This document shows positions 15,496 to 24,538 of a DNA stretch of 64,000 bases, piece by piece; the stretch's first letter is position 1; each line of letters opens with the position of its first letter. This stretch comes from Streptomyces sp. TRM68367. Lineage in GTDB: Bacteria > Actinomycetota > Actinomycetes > Streptomycetales > Streptomycetaceae. Where the stretch lies: contig NZ_JACTVI010000021.1 of the NCBI RefSeq assembly GCF_014495685.1, positions 46,206 to 110,205 of the forward strand, read 5' to 3'. The translations under genes and the position numbers were made by a program. Under the pieces are notes generated by a model. That model ran no database searches and was not told the origin of the DNA. It saw only the letters and a list, made by a program, of their open reading frames with translations.

Positions 15496-17253
15496 TCAGC
15501 TACTGCCCTTGAACTGGACATCGGTGACTGCCTGCTTGTAGCCGGCGCTGCTGTAGCCGTCGGCGGGCGCGTTCGGCACGGCCGTGATCCACAGCAGTGC
15601 ATATCGGGTCTTCAGCGACTTCGAGGCCTTGACCGTGAGAGAGGTGCCGCTGGTGGTGGCGGTTCCGATCTCCTTCATACCGTCGATCCCCGTTGAGGGG
15701 GACAGCCCGTCGGTGGCGTAGAGGTGCACGGTCGTGTGGCTCCCGGGATACCGGAGCCCTACCGACGCCGTCGAGATCTCCTTCGTCGAGCCGAGATCGT
15801 AGACGATACCCACCCCTGGCTTGTACGGCGCGAGCTCCGGACCTTCGTTGTAGCGCTTCGTGCGCCAGTAGGTGGAGCTGTCGCCGTCGTAGGTACTGTC
15901 GACGTCCTGGGGCGCCTGGGCCTCGCCACTGGCGACGTACTCCTGTGCGCCCTGGATCCTGATGGGCTTGACCGGCTTCGTCTTGTCGCCGCTCTTGTCG
16001 CCCCCGTCCGTCGTCTGCGTCCGGTTCGTGTCGTCGGACTTGTTGCCCTGTTCCATGAGTGCGTCCGCGAGCTGCCAGCTGCCGAGGCCGAGGGCGGCGA
16101 TCAGGAGCGCGGACACGGCCCACTTCAGGGCCTGGCCGGTGCGGCTCTGGAGCGGGGGCGGCGGGGTCGGGACCGGTTGGGTGGCGCCCGGGCGGGGCGT
16201 CTGGCGGCCGTACGTGCCCTGCTGGTACGTCGTGTGCTGGTAGTCCGGCGGGGCGGTGAACGCGGGCTCCGGCGGGCGGATGCGGGGCATCTCGCCGATC
16301 GCCTTCACCACTTCCTCCGGTGTGGTGCACGGCGACTCGTGACGGGACGCGGTGGCGCCGTCGTTGGCGAGCGCGCGCATGGCGAGCTCGGACAGGCCCC
16401 GGTGGACGCCGGCGCGCACCTGGTCGGGGGCGATGAGGCCGACGTCCTTGGGCAGGCCCGACAGGCCGTAGGCGTCGCTCTCGTACGGCCAGCGCTGGGT
16501 GAGCGCCGCGTACAGCAGGGCGCCGATGGCCTCGGTGTCGGTGCGCTGCGGGGTGTCGGAGCTGATGCCCCGCAGCGCGGCGTTGACAGCCAGTCCGCGG
16601 ATGCGCCACTGACCGGTCGAGGCGCGCAGCACGGCGTTGGGGTTCAGGCGCAGATGGGCCAGGCCTTCGCGGTGGGCGGCGGCCATGGCGGCGGCGACCT
16701 GACTGGCCATCTGATAGGTGTCGTACACCTCCATCGGACCGGAGGCGAGCAGCGTGGTCAGTTCGGTGGCGTCGGGGAGCCACTCGTGGACGACGTAGAC
16801 GAGGTCATTCTCCTCGACGGCGTCCAGGACCTGGACGAAGCGGGGGTCGCCGAGCAGGGCGGCGGAGCGGGCCGCTGCCAGGACGGAGCGGGCCCGTGCG
16901 TGGTCCGCCGGCAGGACGTGGACGCCGACGGCGCGGCGGAGCTTCTCGTCCACGGCTCGCCAGCTGCTGAATCCGTCCAGACGGGTGACGCACTCCTCGA
17001 GGCGATAGCGTCTGGCCAGCTTGTGACCGCTGTGCAGTTCGGGCGGTGAGGCCTTCCCGGAACCCCCGGTCTCGGCAGTCCCGGTGCTCTCCTGTGCCTC
17101 GTCGCTGTCCGTGTCCCGCTCCCGGTTCTTGGCCACCCCGTCGGCCGTGGACTGGTCCGCCTGTGCGGTCAGCGACTTCTCGCCGCTGTTGTCTGCCACG
17201 TCGACGGCAGCCGTGCTCCGTTCCGCCACCGTCGTTCCTGCCTCCCCATCCAT
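15496..17253 (-). CDS. Pseudokinase with discoidin-like C-terminal domain
   Basis: A 585-residue membrane protein from ATG 17253 (MDGEAGTTVAERS). A protein-kinase fold spans about 85-345 but is degenerate: the catalytic loop HRDLKPxN reads HLRLNPNAVL and the DFG motif is replaced by IRGLAVNAAL, so phosphotransfer is unlikely. A Pro-rich juxtamembrane stretch and one membrane helix (WAVSALLIAALGLGSWQLAD, about 400) precede an extracytoplasmic F5/8-type C-like beta domain (VDSTYDGDSSTYWRTKRYNE). In M. tuberculosis the MurJ homologue Rv3910 carries this same pseudokinase plus C-terminal domain fused behind its transport domain and binds FhaA when phosphorylated. Here it is a separate gene 116 bases after murJ, so a peptidoglycan-regulatory role is inferred. 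Confidence 0.88.
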   Translation of the reverse strand: MDGEAGTTVAERSTAAVDVADNSGEKSLTAQADQSTADGVAKNRERDTDSDEAQESTGTAETGGSGKASPPELHSGHKLARRYRLEECVTRLDGFSSWRAVDEKLRRAVGVHVLPADHARARSVLAAARSAALLGDPRFVQVLDAVEENDLVYVVHEWLPDATELTTLLASGPMEVYDTYQMASQVAAAMAAAHREGLAHLRLNPNAVLRASTGQWRIRGLAVNAALRGISSDTPQRTDTEAIGALLYAALTQRWPYESDAYGLSGLPKDVGLIAPDQVRAGVHRGLSELAMRALANDGATASRHESPCTTPEEVVKAIGEMPRIRPPEPAFTAPPDYQHTTYQQGTYGRQTPRPGATQPVPTPPPPLQSRTGQALKWAVSALLIAALGLGSWQLADALMEQGNKSDDTNRTQTTDGGDKSGDKTKPVKPIRIQGAQEYVASGEAQAPQDVDSTYDGDSSTYWRTKRYNEGPELAPYKPGVGIVYDLGSTKEISTASVGLRYPGSHTTVHLYATDGLSPSTGIDGMKEIGTATTSGTSLTVKASKSLKTRYALLWITAVPNAPADGYSSAGYKQAVTDVQFKGSS

Positions 17254-17369
17254 TGCGCGCCGTCCGACACCCGTTGCGCGCCGTCCGACGCCGAAACCAA
17301 TTGTGCCCACAATCCGCCGCTATGCACGACACACGGTGGCGGACGATGGTTGTGCGCCTACCCCCCTTC

Positions 17370-19652
17370 TCAGCGCCCCAGGCGCCCACGAACCATGCCG
17401 ACGAGCGAGTTGAGTTCCTCGATGCGCATGCGGCGGGCGGCGACGAAGAAGATTCCGAGCAGTACGGCCCCGCCGGCCAGCAGCGCGGCGAAGGAGCCCG
17501 CGACGCCCTGGCCGAGGGTGTGGCCGATGCTGTAGCAGGCGGCGCCGCTCAGCACGGCGGCCGGCACCGAGGCGATGCACAGCCGGGCGTACGTCCGCAG
17601 GACGCGGGCGCCGTCGAGGTCGCTGCTCAGCCGCTTGCGCAGCCGCTGCCAGGCGACGCCCACGCCGATCGCGTAGGCCAGGCCGTACGAGGCGGCCATC
17701 CCGACGACCGCCCAGCGGGCCGGGATCAGGAAGAAGCACAGGGCGGAGGCGCTGGCGTTGACGGCGGCCACGATGACCGTGTTGTAGAAGGGGGTGCGGG
17801 TGTCCTCGTAGGCGTAGAACGCGCGCAGGACGACGTACTGCACGGAGTACGGGATCAGGCCGAGGCCGAAGGCCATCAGCATGAAGCCCATGTTGGTGGC
17901 CTCGCTGGTGCCCGAGGAGCCGAAGATCAGCGTGCACATCGGGATGCCGAGCGAGAGGAAGCCGAAGGAGATCGGCACGATCGCGACGGCCGTCGTGCGC
18001 AGGCCCTGGGAGATGTCGTCACGGACGGCGCCGGAGTCGTCCTCGGCCGCCGAGCGCGAGAGGCGGGGCAACAGGGCGGCCATCAGGGAGACGGTGATGA
18101 TGGCCTGTGGCAGGCCCCAGATCAGCTGGGCGTTGGCGTAGGCGGCGAAGCCGGTGCCGTCGACGGGCGACTCCTTGCCGGCCGCGGTGGACAGCTGGGT
18201 GACGACAACCGCGCCGGCCTGGTTGGCGAGGACGAACAGGACGGTCCACTTGGCGAGCGTCACGGCCTTGCCGAGGCCCTGGCCCTTCCAGTCGAAGCGC
18301 AGCCGCAGCCGGAAGCCGGTTTCGCGCAGGTACGGGATCATCGCCAGGGCCTGTACGACGAGGCCGAGCAGCACACCGACGCCGAGCAGCCGCTGGCCCT
18401 CCGGCGGGATGCTCGTGACCCTCATGCCCGAGTCCGCGGCGGTGCCGTAGACATAGATGAACATGCCCAGCGTCACGATGATGACGATGTTGTTGAGGAC
18501 CGGGGTCCACATCATCGGGCCGAACTTGCCGCGGGCGTTGAGGATCTGACCCATCACCACATGGACGCCCATGAAGAAGATTGAGGGCAGGAAGTACCGC
18601 ACGAAGGTGATGCCGACCTCGTTGGCGGCCGGGTCGCTGGCGACGGGGTCGGACAGCAGGCGGATCAGGATCGGCGCGCCGAAGATCGACAGCGCGGTGA
18701 GCGTGCCGAGCGCCACCATGACGAGGGTCAGCAGGCGGTTGGCGTACGCCTCGCCGCCGTCCTCGTCCTCCTTCATGGCGCGCACGAGCTGCGGCACGAA
18801 GACGGAGTTGAGGCCGCCGCCGACGGTCAGGATGTAGATCATGGTCGGCAGCTGGTAGGCGACCTGGAAGGTGTCGCCGAGGAGGCCGACGCCCAGTGCC
18901 GAGACGATCAGCGCGGAACGGATGAAGCCGGTGAGGCGGGAGACCATCGTGCCGGCCGCCATCACGGCGCTGGACTTCAGCAGGCCGGCGGCGCGGCCGC
19001 CCTTCTTCGGAGCGACGGCTGCGGGTGCGGGTGCGGCGGCCGGAACCTCGGCCGCGGGAGAAGGCGCGGCCTGCGGATACGGGCCCGGGGCCGGCGCCGG
19101 GGACGGGCCCGGGACCGACGGGGGCTGGTGGGGCGGGTACGTGCCGCTCTGCTGCGCGCCCGGGTATCCGCCGCCCTGCTGCTGGTCTCTGAACAGATGA
19201 GCGAAGGCGTCCGGTTCGTGGCGCTGGTCTCCGGAGTGGGTGACCAGGTCGTCCACGCCCACGAACTGGGTCGTGCGGGGGTCGTCGCCGTAGGGCAGGT
19301 ACTGCGTGGGGCCCTCCGGCTCCGGCGCCGGGGTCTGGGCCCACACCCGGGGGTCCGGGGCGTACGGTGACTGCGGCGGCCGGCCGTACAGCGGCTGCTG
19401 CGGGTACGTGCCCGGAGGCGGCGGGGGGTGCGCGGCGCGGTCGTAGAGCGCCTCGGCGACCGGGTCCTGGGCGGAGAGGTCCTGCGCCCGGTAAGGGTCC
19501 TGGTCGTAGGCGTCCTGGAGGTACATGTCCGCGGGCGGCTGCGGCGGCACCTGGCCGGGCTCGGCCGCCGGACCTCCGGGCTGGCCCTGCTCGGGGTAGC
19601 CCGAGGGCGGCCCGGCGGCCTCGCCGCGGTCACCGTCGTACGGCGCGTTCAT
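17370..19652 (-). CDS. murJ: Lipid II flippase MurJ
   Basis: MOP-superfamily transporter (MviN/MurJ) that moves lipid II across the membrane for peptidoglycan synthesis. It has 760 residues. A disordered N-terminal arm of about 220 residues, rich in Pro, Gly, Gln and Tyr, precedes the 14-helix core, which begins near AGLLKSSAVMAAGTMVSRLT and includes TGFIRSALIVSALG and LRAFYAYEDTRTPFYNT. The usual core alone is about 500-550 residues; the arm resembles those of other Streptomyces homologues. The downstream pseudokinase gene follows on the same strand, and the DUF6049 gene lies 44 bases upstream, so the three are probably one operon. Confidence 0.94.
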   Translation of the reverse strand: MNAPYDGDRGEAAGPPSGYPEQGQPGGPAAEPGQVPPQPPADMYLQDAYDQDPYRAQDLSAQDPVAEALYDRAAHPPPPPGTYPQQPLYGRPPQSPYAPDPRVWAQTPAPEPEGPTQYLPYGDDPRTTQFVGVDDLVTHSGDQRHEPDAFAHLFRDQQQGGGYPGAQQSGTYPPHQPPSVPGPSPAPAPGPYPQAAPSPAAEVPAAAPAPAAVAPKKGGRAAGLLKSSAVMAAGTMVSRLTGFIRSALIVSALGVGLLGDTFQVAYQLPTMIYILTVGGGLNSVFVPQLVRAMKEDEDGGEAYANRLLTLVMVALGTLTALSIFGAPILIRLLSDPVASDPAANEVGITFVRYFLPSIFFMGVHVVMGQILNARGKFGPMMWTPVLNNIVIIVTLGMFIYVYGTAADSGMRVTSIPPEGQRLLGVGVLLGLVVQALAMIPYLRETGFRLRLRFDWKGQGLGKAVTLAKWTVLFVLANQAGAVVVTQLSTAAGKESPVDGTGFAAYANAQLIWGLPQAIITVSLMAALLPRLSRSAAEDDSGAVRDDISQGLRTTAVAIVPISFGFLSLGIPMCTLIFGSSGTSEATNMGFMLMAFGLGLIPYSVQYVVLRAFYAYEDTRTPFYNTVIVAAVNASASALCFFLIPARWAVVGMAASYGLAYAIGVGVAWQRLRKRLSSDLDGARVLRTYARLCIASVPAAVLSGAACYSIGHTLGQGVAGSFAALLAGGAVLLGIFFVAARRMRIEELNSLVGMVRGRLGR

Positions 19653-19696
19653 GGTTACCCCACCTCATCGTCCCGGGCCCACCGGCCACGACATCC

Positions 19697-22099
19697 TCAA
19701 CGGTCCACTCTCTCACCCGTGCCGGACGGGTCGGCGCTTTCCACTGCGGTGTTCGGTGTCGGGTCACTCGGCTGCTCGGGGTCATCTGCCCGTGCGTCTG
19801 CCGCGGACTCCTCCCTCAGACGTTCTGCGGGGTCTTCCGGGTTCTCCGGTCCTTCGGCGGCCGTGCCCGCCGAGCCGGGGCCGTCCCCCTCGGCCTCGCG
19901 GGCGGCGGCGCGCTTGCGCTGGGTGTACATCCGGAAGCCGGCGAGGGCGAGCAGCAGGACGCCGCCGCCGATGACCAGCATCACCGTGACGGTGATCTCG
20001 GTGACCCGCACGTCGAAGGTGACGGGCTTGCCGTACGCCCGGCCGTCCTGGGTGTACAGCTGGGCGACCACCGTGGCCCGGCCGTTGGCGTTGGCCGACG
20101 TGGTGAACTTCACTGACTGGCTGTGGCCGCCGTTGACCGCGACGCGCTGCTCCTCGTAGGCGGCGTCACCGATCTTGAGGCGGGTCGGGTTCTTCGAGCT
20201 GAGCCGCAGCACGAGGTGCTCGACGCCCTGCACCAGATTGTTCTGCACGGTCACGGGGATGGTGGCGCTGCGGCCGGAGAGCTTCGTCTCCGACTTCGGG
20301 ATCAGCCGGACCTGGCTGGCGAGGTCGTCGAGGTAGGACTCCACACCCGAGCGGAAGCTGCTCGCCTCGCTGCCGTGCCCCCGCCACGACGTGGACATCT
20401 CACGGTTCATGGCTCGCCCGAAGGGGGTCACGACCCGGGACTCGTTGCTGAGGATCACCTTGAAGTTGTCGAGCTTGTCCTGCGTGCGCGCGATCTGGCC
20501 GAACGCCCGCCGGGGCAGCGACTGCTTGCGCAGCGAGGAGGGGTACGCGGAGGCCGGCGGCACCTTCGTGGTGGCACCGGGATCCGGCTTGGCCCTGGCG
20601 GCGGCGGTGAGGTCCTGGGACTCCGACCAGGTCCCCTGCTGGAGGGCGGTCAGGGCCTGGGCCATCGCCTGGGCCTGGCTCGCGGTCGGCATGCGCTGCG
20701 GGGCGACGACGACGCTGCGCTGCTTGTCGGTCTGCAGGTCGAGCGTCAGGCTCTGGGCGAGGAACCGCTGCACCGCGAGCGTGGCGGACGAGGCCCGGGT
20801 CAGGTCGCCCTGGAACGCCGTCGACATGCGGGCGTCCGCCACGACCGCCGTCGTGCCGCCGCCGATGGGGCGGGCCGCGGAGGGCGTGTACGGCAGGCCG
20901 CCGGTCTCCCGGAGGCTGTCACTGCGGGCGATCACCTTGTCGGCGCCCGCGGAGGTGGCGACTTTGACGATGGACGGGTCGATCGCGCCGTTCACCGGCC
21001 AGGCGAAGTCGGTGACGGGTGTCACGTGGAGGATCGTCGCCACCGTGTTGACGATCACGTCCGTGGCGCTCTTGAGCTGGCTCAGCGAGCCGGTGACGTT
21101 CGTGCCGTTGTGGGCGAGGGAGGCGAGGTCGGGGTCGGCGAACGGCAGGGCGACGATCTCCTTGCCGGCCACCGCCTGCTGGAGCTCGGCGAGCCACCGC
21201 TTGGCGATCGCCTGGTGGGTGCCGGGCGTGGTGGTGCCGTTCTCGCCGCGGATCCGGTAGCCGCGCGTCATCGCGTCGACGGAGGCCAGCAGGTCCGGGT
21301 CGACCACCCAGGTGATGTTGAGATCCTCGCCCAGCTGCACCATCTGGTCCAGACGGCCGCCCGGGGCGATTTCCTCGGCGAGGTCGTCGTTGCGGAAGAC
21401 CGGCGTCTGCTGTTCGTTCGATCCCGTCTCCGCCGTCATGTGGACGCTGGAGATGAGCGGCCACAGATACGTCGTCTTCGTCCTGGTGTCGGCCTCGTCC
21501 GGCTGGTACGGCAGGAACGTCCGCTGGACGCCGAGGACCTGGTTCCACGGCTGCGCGGACGTCTCTCCCGACAGGGACACGGCGAGCTGGTAGACGCCGT
21601 CCTGCCCGAGGTCCAGCTCGTCGACCGGCACGGAGATACTGAAGGGCTGTGCGACGCCCGGGGTGAGCCTGGAGAACTTCGTGACGTACTTGCCGCCGAT
21701 CTCCGGGCCGGCGGCGCCCTGGACGTCGTCGCCGTCTCTGGCGATGTCGTCGATGCCCGAGCGGGTGGTGAGCCTGGGGCCCACGCGCAGGCCCACATGG
21801 GCGTCGGTGACGTTCTGCTTGCCGTTGTTGGTCACCGTGCCCGAGACGGTCAGCGTGTCGCTGTCGGTGGGGGCGGACGGGGTGAGGGTGTCGACCGAGA
21901 CGGACACCGAGCCGGAGCGCGCGGCGGCCTGTGTGGCGGTCTGCACGCTGCCCTGACCTGCGGCGTCCGCCGGCGTCGCGGCGGGCAGCTGGAGCAGTCC
22001 GGCCAGCAGGGGCGCCCCGGCGAGCAGCGCTCCGGTGCGCCGCAGCCACCGGCGGGCAGGTGAGGGACTCGTCCCCGGGAAGTCTGCCGCCTCGGCCAC
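19697..22099 (-). CDS. DUF6049 family secreted/membrane protein
   Basis: An 800-residue cell-surface protein of unknown function. The GTG start gives MAEAADFPGTSPSPARRWLR followed by a hydrophobic signal region (TGALLAGAPLLAGLLQLP) ending in an ATPADAAG-like cleavage site. Two Ig/beta-rich regions at about 60-190 and 610-700 flank a large central domain. A C-terminal membrane helix (TVMLVIGGGVLLLALAGFRM, about 710) precedes an acidic cytosolic tail. The neighbouring position in mycobacteria (Rv3909) holds a similar large exported protein next to MurJ. Association with cell-wall assembly is inferred from context only. Confidence 0.85.
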   Translation of the reverse strand: MAEAADFPGTSPSPARRWLRRTGALLAGAPLLAGLLQLPAATPADAAGQGSVQTATQAAARSGSVSVSVDTLTPSAPTDSDTLTVSGTVTNNGKQNVTDAHVGLRVGPRLTTRSGIDDIARDGDDVQGAAGPEIGGKYVTKFSRLTPGVAQPFSISVPVDELDLGQDGVYQLAVSLSGETSAQPWNQVLGVQRTFLPYQPDEADTRTKTTYLWPLISSVHMTAETGSNEQQTPVFRNDDLAEEIAPGGRLDQMVQLGEDLNITWVVDPDLLASVDAMTRGYRIRGENGTTTPGTHQAIAKRWLAELQQAVAGKEIVALPFADPDLASLAHNGTNVTGSLSQLKSATDVIVNTVATILHVTPVTDFAWPVNGAIDPSIVKVATSAGADKVIARSDSLRETGGLPYTPSAARPIGGGTTAVVADARMSTAFQGDLTRASSATLAVQRFLAQSLTLDLQTDKQRSVVVAPQRMPTASQAQAMAQALTALQQGTWSESQDLTAAARAKPDPGATTKVPPASAYPSSLRKQSLPRRAFGQIARTQDKLDNFKVILSNESRVVTPFGRAMNREMSTSWRGHGSEASSFRSGVESYLDDLASQVRLIPKSETKLSGRSATIPVTVQNNLVQGVEHLVLRLSSKNPTRLKIGDAAYEEQRVAVNGGHSQSVKFTTSANANGRATVVAQLYTQDGRAYGKPVTFDVRVTEITVTVMLVIGGGVLLLALAGFRMYTQRKRAAAREAEGDGPGSAGTAAEGPENPEDPAERLREESAADARADDPEQPSDPTPNTAVESADPSGTGERVDR

Positions 22100-22357
22100 G
22101 CGTTCGCCCGTCCCTCGTCGTCGTCAGTGGTCGTCGGAATGTGCGTCCACGCATGGTAACGATGCGGGCTGGGGGGAAGTGCCGCGGAGTGCTCTACAAG
22201 ATCAGGGGACGGCGGCGGGGTGTCCCGTATGTCTCCCTATAAAGGGGAGCGGTTTCGTCCGTCGCAAGGGCAGGTCTTGTGTGTGTATCCGCCGAGGTGT
22301 CCGCAGGTCGTTAATGGGTGCGCTGGCGGTCACCCGGGCCACGTACCCTTTTCTGTT
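22100..22357. promoter_or_regulatory. Divergent spacer between DUF6049 gene and cca
   Basis: A 258-base divergent gap that should hold promoters for the murJ operon and for cca. An AT-richer segment CCTATAAAGG lies at 22238-22247. No operator or gene is recognised. The mycobacterial locus has a mutT-type gene here; none is present. Confidence 0.35.
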
Positions 22358-23803
22358 GTGCCGAACGCCAACGAAGACAACCTCAGTGCCCTGAGCCAGG
22401 TGCAGCACCGCGCGGTCAGTGAACTGCTGCGGGTCGCCCCCGTCGCCGACGACCTCGCCCGCCGCTTCCAGGAGGCCGGGTTCTCGCTCGCCCTGGTCGG
22501 CGGCTCGGTCCGGGACGCGCTGCTTGGCAGGCTCGGCAACGACCTGGACTTCACGACCGACGCCCGGCCCCAGGACGTGCTCAAGATCGTGCGCCCGTGG
22601 GCGGACGCCGTCTGGGAGGTCGGGATCGCCTTCGGCACGGTCGGGGCGCAGAAGGGTGGCTACCAGATCGAGGTCACCACCTACCGGTCGGAGGCGTACG
22701 ACCGGACCTCGCGCAAGCCGGACGTGTCGTACGGCGACTCCATCGAGGAGGACCTCGTGCGGCGTGACTTCACCGTGAACGCGATGGCCGTCGCGCTGCC
22801 GGAGAAGGAGTTCGTCGATCCGTACGGCGGGCTCGACGACCTCGCGGCGCGCGTGATGCGTACTCCGGGCACGCCCGAGGCGTCCTTCTCCGACGATCCC
22901 CTGCGCATGCTGCGGGCCGCGAGGTTCGCGGCCCAGCTCGACTTCGAGGTGGCTCCCGAGGTCGTCACCGCCATGAAGGAGATGGCCGGACGCATCGAGA
23001 TCGTCTCCGCCGAGCGGGTGCGGGACGAGCTGAACAAGCTGATCCTGTCCGCGTATCCGCGCAAGGGCCTGTCGCTGCTGGTCGACACCGGACTCGCCGA
23101 TCACGTCCTCCCGGAGCTGCCGGCGCTGCGCCTGGAGAGCGACGAGCACCACCGGCACAAGGACGTCTACGAGCACACGCTGATCGTTCTCGAGCAGGCG
23201 ATGGCGCTGGAGGACGTGGGCCCCGACCTGACGCTGCGCCTGGCCGCGCTGCTGCACGACATCGGCAAGCCGCGCACGCGCCGCTTCGAGAAGGACGGCC
23301 GGGTCTCGTTCCACCACCACGAGGTGGTCGGGGCGAAGATGACCAAGAAGCGCATGTCCGCGCTGAAGTACTCCAACGAGCTGGTGAAGGACGTCTCCCG
23401 GCTGGTCGAACTCCACCTGCGCTTCCACGGGTACGGCACGGGTGAGTGGACGGACTCCGCGGTGCGCCGCTACGTCCGGGACGCGGGCCCTCTCCTTGAC
23501 CGCCTGCACAAGCTGACCCGCTCGGACTGTACGACGCGCAACAAGCGCAAGGCGGCCGCGCTGTCCCGCGCCTACGACGGCCTGGAGGAGCGCATCGCCA
23601 AGCTCCAGGAGCAGGAAGAACTGGACGCGATCCGCCCCGACGTCGACGGCAACCAGATCATGGAGATCCTCGGCATCAAGCCCGGCCCGGTTGTCGGCCG
23701 TGCCTACCAGCACATGCTGGAGCTTCGCCTGGAGAACGGGCCGATGGAGCATGACGCCGCGGTGGCGGCGCTCAAGGAGTGGTGGGCCGAGCAGCAGAAC
23801 TGA
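22358..23803 (+). CDS. cca: CCA tRNA nucleotidyltransferase
   Basis: Adds or repairs the 3'-CCA end of tRNAs without a nucleic-acid template. The GTG start at 22358 gives MPNANEDNLSALSQVQHRAV and 481 residues; the longer frame has no similarity upstream. The class II nucleotidyltransferase signature LVGGSVRDALLGRLGNDLDFTT is at about 45-66, with the catalytic DLD. The tRNA-nucleotide recognition segment and RRDFTVNAMA follow. A C-terminal HD domain is present (LAALLHDIGKPRTRR near 300), as in other actinobacterial and Gram-negative enzymes. It is convergent with the LppU-like gene across a gap with two parS hairpins. Confidence 0.95.
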   Translation: MPNANEDNLSALSQVQHRAVSELLRVAPVADDLARRFQEAGFSLALVGGSVRDALLGRLGNDLDFTTDARPQDVLKIVRPWADAVWEVGIAFGTVGAQKGGYQIEVTTYRSEAYDRTSRKPDVSYGDSIEEDLVRRDFTVNAMAVALPEKEFVDPYGGLDDLAARVMRTPGTPEASFSDDPLRMLRAARFAAQLDFEVAPEVVTAMKEMAGRIEIVSAERVRDELNKLILSAYPRKGLSLLVDTGLADHVLPELPALRLESDEHHRHKDVYEHTLIVLEQAMALEDVGPDLTLRLAALLHDIGKPRTRRFEKDGRVSFHHHEVVGAKMTKKRMSALKYSNELVKDVSRLVELHLRFHGYGTGEWTDSAVRRYVRDAGPLLDRLHKLTRSDCTTRNKRKAAALSRAYDGLEERIAKLQEQEELDAIRPDVDGNQIMEILGIKPGPVVGRAYQHMLELRLENGPMEHDAAVAALKEWWAEQQN

Positions 23804-23813
23804 GGCCGTGAAA

Positions 23814-23845
23814 CGGGGTCATGTTTCACGTGAAACATGACCCCG
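23814..23845. terminator. Hairpin centred on parS, after cca
   Basis: A perfect 16-bp-armed palindrome whose centre is an exact parS (23823-23836). It begins 10 bases after the cca stop in a convergent gap, so it may serve as terminator and ParB site at once. Confidence 0.6.
23823..23836. promoter_or_regulatory. parS: parS site 6
   Basis: Exact GTTTCACGTGAAAC at the centre of the first hairpin after cca. Confidence 0.95.
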
Positions 23846-23860
23846 GCCGGACACGCACAG

Positions 23861-23888
23861 GGGCGGTGTTTCACGTGAAACACCGCCC
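23861..23888. terminator. Second hairpin centred on parS, before the LppU-like gene end
   Basis: A 14-bp-armed perfect palindrome with parS (23868-23881) at its centre. It ends 18 bases beyond the stop of the leftward gene, placed where that gene's terminator should be. Confidence 0.6.
23868..23881. promoter_or_regulatory. parS: parS site 7
   Basis: Exact GTTTCACGTGAAAC, 45 bases from parS site 6 (start to start). Confidence 0.95.
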
Positions 23889-23906
23889 TCACCCATGGAG
23901 TGCGTC

Positions 23907-24413
23907 CTACTTGACCTGCTTCAGGCAGAGCACGACATCGTGGTTGTCGCCCTTCTGGTAGTACGCGATCTCGGCTTCCTTGACGGCCTTGCACTTGCTG
24001 TCGTTGCTGGTGTTGTCGAACTTTGCGACGACTTCGAACTGGGCGTCGCTGGAAGTGCAGTCGACCGACTTGAGGTCGGGCGAAGTCTGCGTACCCTCGT
24101 TGTGCATGCAACTGCCCACGGAGGTGGTCTCGGCGTCGCTCTGGCTGAAGTACCACTTGCCGGCGGCCATGGCTATCGCGACGACGATGAGTGCGACGAT
24201 CCGCAGGACCTTCTTGCTGACGCGCCGGGTCGGAGCGGGCGGAGGGACGGGAGCTCCCTGGAACGGAGCTGCGCCGCCCTGCTGGGGGAACCCCGGCTGA
24301 CCGGGCTGCTGGGGGTAGCCGCCCTGGGGCGGGTACGGGGCCTGGCCCTGGGGCTGGCCGTAGGGCTGCTGGCCCTGTGCGAACGGGTTGCCCTGGGGCG
24401 GCGGAGTGGTCAC
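23907..24413 (-). CDS. LppU-like small membrane-anchored protein
   Basis: A 168-residue protein of unknown function. Residues 1-60 are a Pro/Gln/Gly-rich cytosolic arm with repeats such as YGQPQG, YPPQGGYPQQPGQPG. One membrane helix follows (KVLRIVALIVVAIAMAAG, about 69-86). The outer part has four cysteines (GSCMHNEG, VDCTSSDAQ, DSKCKAV, VVLCLKQVK) in the spacing of the LppU/SCO3897 family, probably two disulfides. No lipobox is seen in this form. It is monocistronic, with parS hairpins downstream. Confidence 0.75.
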   Translation of the reverse strand: MTTPPPQGNPFAQGQQPYGQPQGQAPYPPQGGYPQQPGQPGFPQQGGAAPFQGAPVPPPAPTRRVSKKVLRIVALIVVAIAMAAGKWYFSQSDAETTSVGSCMHNEGTQTSPDLKSVDCTSSDAQFEVVAKFDNTSNDSKCKAVKEAEIAYYQKGDNHDVVLCLKQVK

Positions 24414-24538
24414 TTGGGGGTCCCCCTCGAAACATAGGTGAGTGGCGCGAACAGAGCGCCATATGTGACGCAGGTAAAGTACCGGCCACTACTGACAACG
24501 CTGTAACTCAGAGGGACTCTGTGTCGTTGATGTGACAC

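Noticed and set aside
20123..22063. A 646-codon plus-strand frame opposite the DUF6049 gene
   Set aside because: Antisense shadow; no signal, domain or plausible start, while the minus-strand frame has a signal peptide and membrane anchor.
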